DNA from: an uncultured Blautia sp.
GTDB lineage: Bacteria > Bacillota > Clostridia > Lachnospirales > Lachnospiraceae
Direction: 5' to 3'
Length of the DNA stretch: 32,789 nt
NCBI GenBank assembly: GCA_946626695.1
Contig: CAMOUV010000004.1
Coordinates: 1-32,789 of the forward strand
Part shown: positions 8,181-16,608 of the stretch, in pieces
Layout of the letters: each line of letters opens with the position of its first letter
Position numbering within the stretch: the first letter of the stretch is position 1
Program-made: the position numbers and the translations under genes
The notes under the pieces: generated by a model
Told to the model about the DNA's origin: nothing
Database searches by the model: none
The model's input: only the letters and a program-made list of their open reading frames with translations

Positions 8181-9689
8181 TTATTCTGTTTGTTCCCTGT
8201 CTGTATCTTCCGACTGCTTCCCCGCAGTCTTCGGAAGCCGTACCGTCACCCTGGTTCCCTCTCTGTCACGGCTTTCAACAGAGATTCCGGCCGTCTCACC
8301 GAAATTCAGGCGAAGGCGTTCATTGACGTTGTAAAGACCATAGATCTCCGTCCCGGCAGGTTCCTTTTTACGGATTCCCTCCCGTACCTGTGTCAGGCGT
8401 TCCTCCGACATTCCGATTCCGTCATCCTCCACTTCGATCCGGAAAAACGGTCCTTCCGGAATCCCGCGGATACGGATATGCCCTACTCCGCGCTTGTTTT
8501 TCACTCCGTGATACAGCGCATTTTCCACCAGAGGCTGTATCGTGATCTTCGGGATCTGATATTCATACAGCTCTTCCGGCACATCGATCTCATATTCCAT
8601 GATGTCCTGATACCGGATCTGCTGTATTTCCAGATAGCTTCTGACATGGATGATCTCTTCCCGCAGAGACACGATATCCTTACCCTGATTCAGGGAAGAA
8701 CGGAAAAACTCCGAAAGACTCCCCACCATCCGCACGACGGTCTCCCGGTCTCCGGATTCCGCAAGCCATACGATGGCATCCAGCGTATTATAGAGGAAAT
8801 GCGGATTGATCTGCGACTGCAGAAGCTGGAACTCCGCCTTTCTCAGGCGTACCTGCTCTGTTGTCACCTGCTCCAGAAGATCATTGATCTTGTCGATCAT
8901 CACATTCATGGAATCGCTCAGATTCCCGACCTCGTCGGCCGTATCCACCTGGGAGCGGACCGAAAAATCCCCTTTTGCAACCTGCTCTGTCACCTTTTCC
9001 AGCTGTCGGAGAGGACTGGTGATACTGCGCGGGATCACAAAGGACAAAAGGAGCAGCAGGGCAGACAGCACCGCAAATACGATCAGGGAGCCCCAGACCA
9101 GCTTCAGGAATGTTTCCTGATAACGGGTCCTGGCTTCCTGCAGATCCCGCAGTTCATAATAAATGTACTCAAAGACCGATTCCTTTACCAGGGAAGTCAC
9201 GATCTGCACATCATTTTCCCAGATTTCGATATTTTCCTCGTAACGATCGCCCAGAGCAAGGTTTTCTTTGATCCTCTCGGTATAGGTGGCAAGGTTGGTC
9301 AGATATTTCTTGACGCTGTTCAGACGGTCCCGGTTCTCTCTGGAATCCGTGACGGAATCCAGCCGTTCAACCACCCGGTTCGCCGCGCCGAGCATGGCAG
9401 ACAGCCGGGATTCTTCCATGGTCTTGTTTCCTACGATCAAAAGATAGGTCTCGTAGTCAAAATCATCCTGAAAATCCAGGCTGAACTCGCTTGCCGATAC
9501 CACCGAATCGACCATTCCCTCATACTGCCGGTTGCTGATCCACAGATTGTACAATACAAAAGTCAGAAACAACAGCAGCGGGATCAGGAGAAGCAGATAC
9601 GAATAACGGATCTTGGTCGCCAGCGAAGAGCCGCGGTAGATGTCTCTCACCTTTCGACGTATGGAATTCGATGCTCTCTGATTTTCCAT
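8181..9689 (-). CDS. Sensor histidine kinase, YesM type
   Basis: A 502-residue membrane sensor kinase of the HisKA_6/HPK8 class. One membrane helix (about residues 28-50) and a second (about 195-220) flank an extracytoplasmic sensor domain of about 145 residues. That domain is mostly helical and has no family I recognise. A HAMP linker follows (about 218-272), then the phosphoacceptor box QSQINPHFLYNTLD with H297, the N-box QPLVENALYHG (385-395) and the G-box EDDGIGM (421-427). It should autophosphorylate at H297 in response to an external, probably sugar-related, signal and pass the phosphate to D55 of the regulator encoded 31 bases upstream. AAAGGA eight bases before ATG 9689 supports the start. 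Its position before a YtfQ-type importer is the classic YesMN-transporter layout. Confidence 0.92.
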   Translation of the reverse strand: MENQRASNSIRRKVRDIYRGSSLATKIRYSYLLLLIPLLLFLTFVLYNLWISNRQYEGMVDSVVSASEFSLDFQDDFDYETYLLIVGNKTMEESRLSAMLGAANRVVERLDSVTDSRENRDRLNSVKKYLTNLATYTERIKENLALGDRYEENIEIWENDVQIVTSLVKESVFEYIYYELRDLQEARTRYQETFLKLVWGSLIVFAVLSALLLLLSFVIPRSITSPLRQLEKVTEQVAKGDFSVRSQVDTADEVGNLSDSMNVMIDKINDLLEQVTTEQVRLRKAEFQLLQSQINPHFLYNTLDAIVWLAESGDRETVVRMVGSLSEFFRSSLNQGKDIVSLREEIIHVRSYLEIQQIRYQDIMEYEIDVPEELYEYQIPKITIQPLVENALYHGVKNKRGVGHIRIRGIPEGPFFRIEVEDDGIGMSEERLTQVREGIRKKEPAGTEIYGLYNVNERLRLNFGETAGISVESRDREGTRVTVRLPKTAGKQSEDTDREQTE

Positions 9690-9720
9690 TCTGTCTTTCC
9701 TTTCAGAACCGGCATCCCGG

Positions 9721-11349
9721 TCATGCCAGGCCTTCCGGCCGGCTCTCGCTGCTGCGGTACTGCGTCGGTGTCATCCCCTGTGTCTTCTTGAAAAGATACG
9801 AAAAATAGTGGGAATCCTTGTATCCGACCTCGGCACTGATCTCACTGCTCTTTTTGCTGGTACACCGGAGCAGTTCTTTCGCCTTGCTCATACGGTAATC
9901 CGTCAGATAACGTATGAAGGTCTTCCCGGTCTGCTGGGAGAAGATCATGCTGAAATGGTTGGGCGAAAAATTGACATGAGACGCCAGCATGTTCAGGGTC
10001 AGTTCCTCATTGGCATAATGTTCCGCAATATAGGCGATGGAAGCCTCCACCACATTCCTGTATTTGTTTCCCGACACCTGCTCCCGCCGGCGGACAGCTT
10101 CCTCCATGATCCGGATCACATAGCGCATCGCCAGATCCTCGTTCTGAAAAACTTCGGGATTGACATCCGGCGTCTCCACGATTTCTCTGGAGCACTGGAG
10201 CTCCTCCACAAAATCCGCCGTGCAGAAATACGCATCCATCACAATATACTGACGGAACAGACTGGAGCGCATGGCAGAGGCGTTGAGCCCGTGGAAAAAC
10301 TCTTCCACAAAAAAGCCCACCTCCCGGATCTCTCCTACCCGAAGGAAGTTGCGGATCCCCGTCCGGTCGATCCCCAGTGTACTGATGCGGCTGAGATCAA
10401 CCTCCTCCCCGGTCAGTCCGACCCGCTCCGGCAAGAGACGGTCGCTGTCAACGATCATACTCTCCTTCACAAAAAACCGATGGGCAAATCCCTTCCCGGC
10501 TTTGGCGAAGGACTCGGGCAATGCGCTGATCCGGTTCACGGGCTTTCCGATCCCTCCAAAATAGCGGATCTGCGGGTACTGCCCGATCACATCCGTAAAA
10601 ACCTGCAGCGTCTTTTCCTGTTTTTCTCTCAGTTCTTCCTCCGAATCGGCCTGCAGAAGCAGTGCTTTTCCTTCCAGACCTCTGTCAAAGACGATGCATT
10701 CCGATGCATCGATCCGTTCCAGGAGCATCTTCTCCACCTCCACCACGCTGGGCGAATACTCCGAGTCCGCATGATGGATCGAGCTTGTCCGCAGCAGAAC
10801 GATATTATACCAGGCGGAGGACAAGGGAAGCATAAGGCTGTCTGCCTTCTCCAGAAGCTCCTGCACGGAGCCGTTCCCGGTCACCAGATCCTGGAACAGA
10901 CGATTCTTCTCCCGGATGGCCGTCTCCTCCTGCTCCTTCCGGTACTGCTCCATCAAAAGAGACAATTCCTGTTCTTCCCGGATCTGGGCCGTAACTCTGT
11001 GGATCGCTTCCAGAAGCTGGGAGGAATTGATCGGCTTCAGAAGATAGTCTGTCACGCCAAGCTGGAGCGCAGTCTTTGCATAATCAAATTCATTATATCC
11101 GGACAAAATGATGATCTTGATCCTGGGAAATTCTTTTTTCACAAGCCGTGAAAGCTCCAGTCCATCCATAAAAGGCATCCGGATATCCGTAATCAGAATA
11201 TCCGGTTTTTCCTTACGGATCAGAGGATACGCCACTTCGCCGTCACTGGCTTCTCCTACCAGCTGAAGTCCTTCCTGTTCCCAGGGAATGCTGTTCGCGA
11301 TTCCCTTCCGGATCACGACCTCGTCTTCCACGAGAAAAATCCTGTACAT
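9721..11349 (-). CDS. Response regulator, YesN type (REC plus AraC-family HTH)
   Basis: A 542-residue cytoplasmic transcription regulator. The receiver domain occupies residues 1-120, with the acidic pocket E8/D9, phosphoacceptor D55 in ILITDIRMP and the conserved lysine K104 in YLLKPINSS. A middle region of about 300 residues, common in YesN-type proteins, includes a degenerate domain of unknown role. The C-terminal 100 residues carry two AraC-type helix-turn-helix motifs: LTLNMLASHVNFSPNHFSMI and SSEISAEVGYKDSHYFSYLF, the latter followed by GMTPTQYR. The start at 11349 has AGGAGGAG at eight bases. It is the first gene of a unit with the kinase, and probably activates the downstream importer promoter. 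It is transcribed divergently from the uridine-kinase-like gene; the latter's promoter lies in the shared 88-base gap. Confidence 0.93.
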   Translation of the reverse strand: MYRIFLVEDEVVIRKGIANSIPWEQEGLQLVGEASDGEVAYPLIRKEKPDILITDIRMPFMDGLELSRLVKKEFPRIKIIILSGYNEFDYAKTALQLGVTDYLLKPINSSQLLEAIHRVTAQIREEQELSLLMEQYRKEQEETAIREKNRLFQDLVTGNGSVQELLEKADSLMLPLSSAWYNIVLLRTSSIHHADSEYSPSVVEVEKMLLERIDASECIVFDRGLEGKALLLQADSEEELREKQEKTLQVFTDVIGQYPQIRYFGGIGKPVNRISALPESFAKAGKGFAHRFFVKESMIVDSDRLLPERVGLTGEEVDLSRISTLGIDRTGIRNFLRVGEIREVGFFVEEFFHGLNASAMRSSLFRQYIVMDAYFCTADFVEELQCSREIVETPDVNPEVFQNEDLAMRYVIRIMEEAVRRREQVSGNKYRNVVEASIAYIAEHYANEELTLNMLASHVNFSPNHFSMIFSQQTGKTFIRYLTDYRMSKAKELLRCTSKKSSEISAEVGYKDSHYFSYLFKKTQGMTPTQYRSSESRPEGLA

Positions 11350-11374
11350 CTTGATGCTCCTCCTAAAATACCGG

Positions 11375-11403
11375 TTGGATTTCGTCCTCAGAACTGCTAT
11401 ACT
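11375..11403 (+). promoter_or_regulatory. Sigma-A promoter of the uridine-kinase-like gene
   Basis: TTGGAT (11375-11380), a 17-base spacer and TATACT (11398-11403) form a near-consensus promoter, giving a leader of about 28 bases before ATG 11438. It overlaps the leader of the divergent regulator gene. Confidence 0.7.
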
Positions 11404-11437
11404 TTAAGAAAAAGCAGTCCAGTCTGGAGGTATATGT

Positions 11438-12058
11438 ATGTTTATCATTGGTTTATGCGGCGGAAGCTCTTCCGGAAAATCCACCGCCATCGATTATCTT
11501 CTCAAACAATTTGGAGATAAAACAGCCCTGGTCGCCTTTGACAGCTATTATATCTCCCGTCCGGATCTGGTCTTCGAAGAACGTCGGATGATCAACGTGG
11601 ATGTCCCCGAAGCCATCGACCGGGAAGAAATCTATCGGAACATCCTGCTTCTGAAGGAAGGAAAAACCATCCAGCAGCCTGTTTACTCCTTTGAGACCTT
11701 CCTTCGGGAATCTGTGACCCAGGAAACGGCTCCGGCTCCGATCCTTCTGGTAGACGGGATCTTCAGCTTCTATTTTGAAGAGATCCGCAATCTTTTCGAC
11801 CTGAAGGTGTATATCGATGCCGATGTGGATGTCCGTCTCTCCCGAAGGATCCTGCGGGACATGAATGTGCGCCACCGTCCTCTGGAATACATTATCGACC
11901 AGTATTTCACGAAGGTAAAGCCCATGCACGAGGTATATGTGGAGCCCTACAAAAAATACGCCGACATCATTATCCCCCACAACCGGAATGATGAAAATGA
12001 CTTCCGGATTCTGGGAAATCTGGTAAAAACCTTCCTTCATGAAGAACAGACCCGATGA
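11438..12058 (+). CDS. Uridine kinase-like P-loop kinase
   Basis: A 206-residue cytoplasmic kinase of the uridine kinase/phosphoribulokinase family, expected to phosphorylate uridine or cytidine in pyrimidine salvage. The P-loop GGSSSGKST is at residues 8-16. VAFDSYYISRPDL matches the family's substrate-binding DxxYK/H region, FEERRMINVDVPEAID matches the FDhP region, and ILLVDGIFSFY is the Walker B-like strand. RILRDMNVRHRP is the lid with arginines. Length fits the family (200-215). The start at 11438 has GGAGG seven bases upstream and its own promoter, and the gene ends in a strong terminator, so it is monocistronic. A related nucleoside or sugar kinase remains possible, because the usual uridine kinase RDxxxRGR lid is replaced here by RDMNVRHR. 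Confidence 0.85.
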   Translation: MFIIGLCGGSSSGKSTAIDYLLKQFGDKTALVAFDSYYISRPDLVFEERRMINVDVPEAIDREEIYRNILLLKEGKTIQQPVYSFETFLRESVTQETAPAPILLVDGIFSFYFEEIRNLFDLKVYIDADVDVRLSRRILRDMNVRHRPLEYIIDQYFTKVKPMHEVYVEPYKKYADIIIPHNRNDENDFRILGNLVKTFLHEEQTR

Positions 12059-12075
12059 CAGAGCCGATTCTGACA

Positions 12076-12117
12076 GAGAACGGGAACAGCGCATCCACGC
12101 TTTCCCGTTCTCTTTTT
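12076..12117 (+). terminator. Terminator of the uridine-kinase-like gene
   Basis: GAGAACGGGAA (12076-12086) pairs perfectly with TTCCCGTTCTC (12102-12112), followed by TTTTT. It lies between convergent genes and touches the stop codon of the potassium channel gene, so it may also slow transcription from the other side, where the T-run is missing. Confidence 0.85.
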
Positions 12118-13354
12118 ATATCTCCACTTTCTTTTTCTCCGGATCCACGGACTTTTTCCGGCTGTACACAAAAACCTTGTCCCCTTCCGCCAGGATCATA
12201 TCCTCCTTCGGCACGATGGTATCGTTTTTCCGCCTGACCAGAACCACGAAGCTCTGGCGGGAAATATCCAGATCCCGGATGGCGGAGCCGTTCCACGGAT
12301 GATCTCTTTTCAGGAGAATCTCCTTGAGATCGACAGGCTGTTCATCCGGCTGGGCTTCCGTACAGATCACCAGCCGGTCTCCCGGAAGCAGCCTGGTACT
12401 GCCCTCCGGCACCAGAGTCTCCCGTCCCCTCTGGATCATGGCGATCAACATCCCGCGGGGGAGCCTCAGATCCTTGAGGGCCTTGTTGCTCCAGCTGTCC
12501 CGGTTCTTCAGCACGACCCGGATAAAACGGAGCTCCTTCTCCACGGCCACATTCCCGATGTTCTTGAGCCGCTGATACTGCTCCACAAAGCCTGCCGAAA
12601 TAATACCGGTCGGGATCGCCACCATCCCCACTCCCAGGAAGGTGATAAAAATGCTGAACACCCGTCCCAGAGGAGTGATGGCGTAGATATCTCCGTACCC
12701 CACCGTCAGAAGGGTCGAGACCGACCACCAGATGCCGGAAAAGGCATTCTCGAACACCTCCGGCTGGGCTTCATGCTCCAGGCTGTACATACAGAGGCTG
12801 GAAGCCACCATCAGCACCAGGATAATGAAGACCGAGGAAAGCAGCTGTTGTTTCTTGCTGACAATGACCTCGGTGATCACGTTCAGCGAATCGTAGTAGG
12901 CGTTGATCCGGAACAGCCGCATGATCCGGATCACGCGGAACATCCGGAAGGCAGCTGCTCCCGCCGGAAAGAACACCGGCAGATAATACGGCAGGAACGA
13001 CAGAAGATCGATCACACCGGCAAAGGAGAGCATGTATTTCCGGATCGCCCTGCTTTCCGGCACATTCGGATACAGACAGCGGGACGAGATCAGCCGCAGC
13101 ACATAATCCACCGCAAAGAAGGCGATGGTCACCGCTTCGATGGCCGACAGGATATCTCCATACCGCGCGTGCAGATTGTCGAAGGTATTCATGATCGCGA
13201 CGGTCAGATTCACCACCAGGGCTCCGGTGCTCAGCACATCATAGAACTGATTGATCCGTACATCGATAATGCCCACGGAGACCATCCGGAAGATTCTCTC
13301 CTGAAGAGCCCTGAAGCCCGCATTTTCTGTTTTTTTCTGCGCATCCACAGGCAT
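12116..13354 (-). CDS. Voltage-gated-type potassium channel with C-terminal TrkA-C domains
   Basis: A 412-residue cytoplasmic-membrane K+ channel. Six membrane helices span about residues 38-260. The S4 helix has arginines at every third position (R137, R140, R143, R146, R149), and the selectivity filter TVGYGD is at 217-222, followed by the S6 helix IPTGIISAGFVEQYQ. The cytoplasmic part contains two similar units of about 45 residues, at 287-333 (LRLPRGMLIAMIQRGRETLV) and 352-400 (DISRQSFVVLVRRKNDTIV). They match tandem TrkA-C (RCK C-subdomain) modules; no full Rossmann RCK-N domain is seen. This points to gating by voltage and a small ligand, possibly a cyclic dinucleotide (family inference). 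The start at 13354 has GGAGGGG unusually close to the ATG. It probably shares a transcript with the two genes upstream. Confidence 0.9.
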   Translation of the reverse strand: MPVDAQKKTENAGFRALQERIFRMVSVGIIDVRINQFYDVLSTGALVVNLTVAIMNTFDNLHARYGDILSAIEAVTIAFFAVDYVLRLISSRCLYPNVPESRAIRKYMLSFAGVIDLLSFLPYYLPVFFPAGAAAFRMFRVIRIMRLFRINAYYDSLNVITEVIVSKKQQLLSSVFIILVLMVASSLCMYSLEHEAQPEVFENAFSGIWWSVSTLLTVGYGDIYAITPLGRVFSIFITFLGVGMVAIPTGIISAGFVEQYQRLKNIGNVAVEKELRFIRVVLKNRDSWSNKALKDLRLPRGMLIAMIQRGRETLVPEGSTRLLPGDRLVICTEAQPDEQPVDLKEILLKRDHPWNGSAIRDLDISRQSFVVLVRRKNDTIVPKEDMILAEGDKVFVYSRKKSVDPEKKKVEI

Positions 13355-13425
13355 CCCCTCCGTCCCTGTACAACCTTGTCCCCGAAAAACCGCCGTTCCG
13401 GGAGGGTTTGCATCCCTTCCGGGCT

Positions 13426-13671
13426 TTACTGATCCTGCAGCTTCAGGACCCTGGCCTTCGCCTTTTTGATCTTCTGCTGCTGTTTCATGATCTTTTTCTC
13501 CTGTTTATGGATCTTCCGGCTCTTTTTATCCCTTTTCCCGAAGATGTACCGGTACAGGAACCATTTTCCGAAGGCCATGGACCCTTTTTGAATTCCCCGG
13601 CCGATCTCTTTGAAGATCAGGCCCAGGAGCCGGAAAGGCGCAAGAAGGACTTTTTTCACTTTCTCAGGCAT
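13426..13671 (-). CDS. Small, very basic hypothetical protein
   Basis: An 81-residue protein that I do not recognise. The first 45 residues are amphipathic and could touch a membrane (VLLAPFRLLGLIFKEIG, GKWFLYRYIFG). The last 35 are dominated by lysine, arginine and glutamine (KKSRKIHKQEKKIMKQQQKI) and probably form a charged helix or coiled coil. The start ATG at 13671 has AGGAGG five bases upstream; a GTG at 13677 would cover part of this site. It overlaps the end of the secreted-protein gene by eight bases and lies 71 bases before the channel gene, so it is likely co-transcribed with both. It might be an accessory membrane-associated or nucleic-acid-binding peptide; this is speculation from charge alone. 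Confidence 0.65.
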   Translation of the reverse strand: MPEKVKKVLLAPFRLLGLIFKEIGRGIQKGSMAFGKWFLYRYIFGKRDKKSRKIHKQEKKIMKQQQKIKKAKARVLKLQDQ

Positions 13672-14863
13672 AGGCACCTCCTACCTGCAGCTCATCAAAG
13701 CAGTACCGCCAGACCGCGTCTTCGTCATTCTCGGTGAACCAGGCGGTGAAGGACATATCCGGCGAATATTTTTCCTCGGCAGGGTCGTAGACCATGATAT
13801 CTCCCGTGACCTTCAGCCGTCCGCCGTCCATCTCCGCCTTCCGGTCGGTTCTGAAAAAGAAGTAGCCTGCATCTCCGAAATCACCGGTGGCTCCCACCTT
13901 GCAGAAACCGTCTTCATCCACTTCTTCCACATACTGCTCATAAAATGCATTGCGGTCGCCCACGGTGGCGGTGCTGAACATTTCGATCATGATCTTCCGC
14001 AGAAGGCCGTCCGACAGCCGGTTATACTCTCCGTATTCCCCGTCCGGCTCGATCCGGGGATCCTCCATACAATACTGATACCAGTAAAGCAGAAAAGCTT
14101 TATCCTCCGAAGTCAGATCCGAAAGAAGAATGGTTTCCTCCTGAGGCTCCTTCAGAGTCATATGTTTCCACCGGTAGATCCACCCGGCAAAGGAAGTCAG
14201 ATCCAGTGCGGTTTCATCCGCTTCTCCGGTATCCGGCGCGTATCCGGTGCCGCCGATCTCGGAAGCCCCGTTGGAAAACCCCTCATCGGCAGGGATTTCC
14301 CCGGATGCGTTGTATCCGTCCAGCGCATCGTCATACTCCATCCGGAGCTCGCTGATGCAGGTATCGGTGTATTTCCATCCGGCCCGCACATCCAGGATCT
14401 TCACCCGCAGCGTCCCGTCGCAGAAGATGGGCTCCGGCAGGGTAAAATGCACTCCCTTGTAATCGGGCGAGTAAGAAGCCGTCCCTTCGGAGGTGTCGAC
14501 CTCGTAAATCTGGGATCCGGACTGGACCTGGATCCGGCTGACCGCACCGTTTTTCTCAAAAATATCCTGATTCTTGTAATATCCCGGGTAGATGGTTCCT
14601 CCGGTGATCACGGTCCCGGCCGGGAAGAACAGGTCCACAAACTCTCCGATCCCGTTTCCGGAAGCCCCTTCCACCCAGGCTGTGGTAAGATCGTAGTCAT
14701 TCAGCTTCGAGACATCATGGCTGTACACATCCCCGGACAATGTGGAAGAAGCCGCCATCCTGGCAGGGTTTAAAACCATCACCTCCGCCGGAACAGGGCT
14801 GCTGCCGGCGATCATAAAAGCAGCTGCACAGAAAGCCGCACAGAATACACTCTTCTTTCTCAT
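13664..14863 (-). CDS. Secreted protein with a discoidin-like glycan-binding domain
   Basis: A 399-residue exported protein. A signal peptide (MRKKSVFCAAFCAAAFMIAG) ends near VPAEV. Residues about 33-185 look like a galactose-binding (discoidin-like) domain: ASSTLSGDVYSHDVSKLNDY, TTAWVEGASGNGIGEFVDLF, GGTIYPGYYKNQDIFEKNG, and ISELRMEYD near the end. The WVEGASGNGIGE stretch is what I associate with NADase-type glycan-binding domains of clostridial surface proteins (family memory, not verified). A linker rich in G, E and D follows, and then about 170 residues of unknown type (LSDLTSEDKAFLLYWYQYCM, TAWFTENDEDAVWRYCFDEL). No sortase signal or membrane anchor is visible, so it is probably released or loosely bound to the wall. 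AGGAGG precedes ATG 14863, and a strong promoter lies just upstream. Confidence 0.75.
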   Translation of the reverse strand: MRKKSVFCAAFCAAAFMIAGSSPVPAEVMVLNPARMAASSTLSGDVYSHDVSKLNDYDLTTAWVEGASGNGIGEFVDLFFPAGTVITGGTIYPGYYKNQDIFEKNGAVSRIQVQSGSQIYEVDTSEGTASYSPDYKGVHFTLPEPIFCDGTLRVKILDVRAGWKYTDTCISELRMEYDDALDGYNASGEIPADEGFSNGASEIGGTGYAPDTGEADETALDLTSFAGWIYRWKHMTLKEPQEETILLSDLTSEDKAFLLYWYQYCMEDPRIEPDGEYGEYNRLSDGLLRKIMIEMFSTATVGDRNAFYEQYVEEVDEDGFCKVGATGDFGDAGYFFFRTDRKAEMDGGRLKVTGDIMVYDPAEEKYSPDMSFTAWFTENDEDAVWRYCFDELQVGGAYA

Positions 14864-14908
14864 AAGAAACCTCCTTCCCGGTCCACGATCGGTTTTCTTT
14901 ACTTATCT

Positions 14909-14937
14909 ATTATAACAAACTTGCCGAGGGTCCGCAA
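14909..14937 (-). promoter_or_regulatory. Sigma-A promoter of the secreted protein/basic protein/channel unit
   Basis: On the minus strand, TTGCGG (14932-14937), a 17-base spacer and a perfect TATAAT (14909-14914) precede the secreted-protein gene, with a leader of about 40 bases. No other good promoter is seen before the next two genes, supporting a three-gene transcript. Confidence 0.7.
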
Positions 14938-14953
14938 TCCATGGAAAAAAAGC

Positions 14954-14982
14954 TTGTGTTCTCCGCAGTTATGTGTTAAAGT
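14954..14982 (+). promoter_or_regulatory. Possible promoter with tandem GTGTTAAA repeat before the AGCS symporter gene
   Basis: TTGTGT (14954-14959) and TAAAGT (14977-14982) are 17 bases apart. The sequence GTGTTAAA is repeated in tandem (14973-14988) across and after the -10 region, which could be a regulator site or chance. The match to consensus is only moderate. Confidence 0.4.
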
Positions 14983-15018
14983 GTTAAAGTGATTTTACAG
15001 TGAAGGAAGGGAAAGAAT

Positions 15019-16509
15019 ATGAGTCAGTTCCTGAATACCATTGAAAACGTGAACGGCGCCGTAAACGGATTCGTGTGGGGGCTCCCCATGCTGATCCTGC
15101 TGGTGGGCACCGGCATCCTGATGACCATTCTCACCAAGGTGTTCCAGATCACCCATATCGGTCACTGGATCAAGAGCACCGTCGGCGGAATCTTCACGGA
15201 CAAGCATGTCACCCGGCACACCGAAAAACATGACAAACAGATCAGCCAGTTCCAGAGTCTCTGCACGGCCCTCGCGGCCACCATCGGAACCGGCAATATC
15301 GCCGGTGTGGCAGCCGCCATCGTGTCCGGCGGTCCCGGAGCCATCTTCTGGATGTGGATCGTCGCCTTCTTCGGCATGATGACCAACTATGCGGAAAATG
15401 TCCTGGGTATCTACTACCGCCGCAAGAACATGCACGGCGAATGGTCCGGCGGAGCCATGTACTACCTGCGGGACGGTCTGGGCGCCAAACCCGGCTGCAA
15501 ACAGATCGGCGCGGTCCTGGCCGTTCTCTTCAGCATCTTCTGCGTCATCGCCTCCTTCGGGATCGGCAACATGAGCCAGATCAACTCCATCGCCACCAAC
15601 CTGAACAGCGTATTCAAAATCCCGCCGCTGGCGGTCGGTATCGTCCTGATGCTTCTGGCCGGTCTGGTCATTGTCGGCGGCCTGAAGAGGATCGCCTCCG
15701 TCACCGAAAAGCTGGTGCCTTTCATGGCTGTGGCGTACATAATCGGTGCACTGGTCATCGTGTTTGCCAACATCGGACAGGCCGGTGCGGTCTTTGCCTC
15801 CATCTTTAAAGGCGCCTTCGGTATGAAGGCCGTAGGCGGCGGTATCGTGGGAAGCGGCGTAAGCATGGCCATCCAGTGGGGCATGAAGCGGGGCGTCTTC
15901 TCCAACGAAGCCGGTCTCGGTTCTTCGGTCATGGTCCACTCCAGCTCCAACGTCAAAGAGCCCGTCGTTCAGGGTATGTGGGGTATCTTCGAAGTCTTTG
16001 CAGACACCATCATCGTCTGTTCCCTGACCGCCTTTACGATCCTTTCCAGCGGTCTGGTGGATCTGAACACCGGTGCCGTCATCTCCAAGGCAGAATCCAC
16101 CGCCCTGGTGTCCGAGGCATTCTCCAGCGTATTCGGAAAAGCCGGAGCCGCCTTCATCGCCATCGCGATCCTTCTGTTCGCCTTCTCCACCGTCCTCGGC
16201 TGGAGTCAGTACGGCAGCAAGGGCTTTGAGTATCTCTTCGGAACCAAGGCCGTAAAAGGATATCAGGTCGTTTTCGTCCTCTTTATCCTGGTCGGCGCCA
16301 CCATGAACCTGAGCCTGGCCTGGGATCTCTCCGATACCTTCAACGGTATGATGGCGATCCCCAACCTGATCGGTGTCCTCTCGCTTTCCGGCACCGTCAT
16401 GGCCATCACCCGGAACTACACCGACCGGAAGTTCCACAACAAAAAAATAAAGCCGATGTACTCGGCCTTCGAGGATATTCAGATCATGCAGGAACAGAGT
16501 GAAAAGTAA
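15019..16509 (+). CDS. Alanine/glycine:cation symporter (AGCS family)
   Basis: A 496-residue cytoplasmic-membrane transporter that should take up alanine or glycine with Na+ (or H+). About eleven hydrophobic helices are visible. The family signature GGPGAIFWMWIVAFFGMMTN continues into YAENVLGIYYRRKN. ATIGTGNIAGVAAAIVSGGP is the first conserved binding motif, FSNEAGLGSSVMVHSSSNV is the second, and TILSSGLVDLNTGAV is also typical. Length is normal for the family (450-500). The start has GGAAGGGA about nine bases upstream. The coding strand is more GC-rich at third positions than most neighbours, which suggests strong codon optimisation and high expression. The gene stands alone, with a terminator directly after it. 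Whether alanine, glycine or glutamine is the true substrate cannot be read from the sequence. Confidence 0.93.
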   Translation: MSQFLNTIENVNGAVNGFVWGLPMLILLVGTGILMTILTKVFQITHIGHWIKSTVGGIFTDKHVTRHTEKHDKQISQFQSLCTALAATIGTGNIAGVAAAIVSGGPGAIFWMWIVAFFGMMTNYAENVLGIYYRRKNMHGEWSGGAMYYLRDGLGAKPGCKQIGAVLAVLFSIFCVIASFGIGNMSQINSIATNLNSVFKIPPLAVGIVLMLLAGLVIVGGLKRIASVTEKLVPFMAVAYIIGALVIVFANIGQAGAVFASIFKGAFGMKAVGGGIVGSGVSMAIQWGMKRGVFSNEAGLGSSVMVHSSSNVKEPVVQGMWGIFEVFADTIIVCSLTAFTILSSGLVDLNTGAVISKAESTALVSEAFSSVFGKAGAAFIAIAILLFAFSTVLGWSQYGSKGFEYLFGTKAVKGYQVVFVLFILVGATMNLSLAWDLSDTFNGMMAIPNLIGVLSLSGTVMAITRNYTDRKFHNKKIKPMYSAFEDIQIMQEQSEK

Positions 16510-16550
16510 CCGGATCCTCTGCCTGCACAATCGAATCCGCAGATCATAAA

Positions 16551-16590
16551 CGCCGGACAGCAGTTCCATGCAGCTGCTGTCCGGCGTTTT
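16551..16590 (+). terminator. Terminator of the AGCS symporter gene
   Basis: CGCCGGACAGCAG (16551-16563) pairs perfectly with CTGCTGTCCGGCG (16574-16586), followed by TTTT. Because the transglutaminase-fold gene converges from the other side, the stem may serve both, though the minus-strand T-run is short (GTTTAT). Confidence 0.8.
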
Positions 16591-16608
16591 CCGTTCCGTT
16601 ATGGTTTT

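Noticed and set aside
13378-13435. Hairpin CCGGAAGGG/CCCTCCCGG between the small basic protein gene and the channel gene
   Set aside because: One mismatch and no T-run follow, so it is not supported as a terminator.
14995-16569. A 524-codon open frame antisense to the AGCS symporter gene
   Set aside because: The opposite strand encodes a full-length symporter with all family motifs. The antisense frame is long only because third positions are GC-rich; its product is a low-complexity mix of D, G and H.
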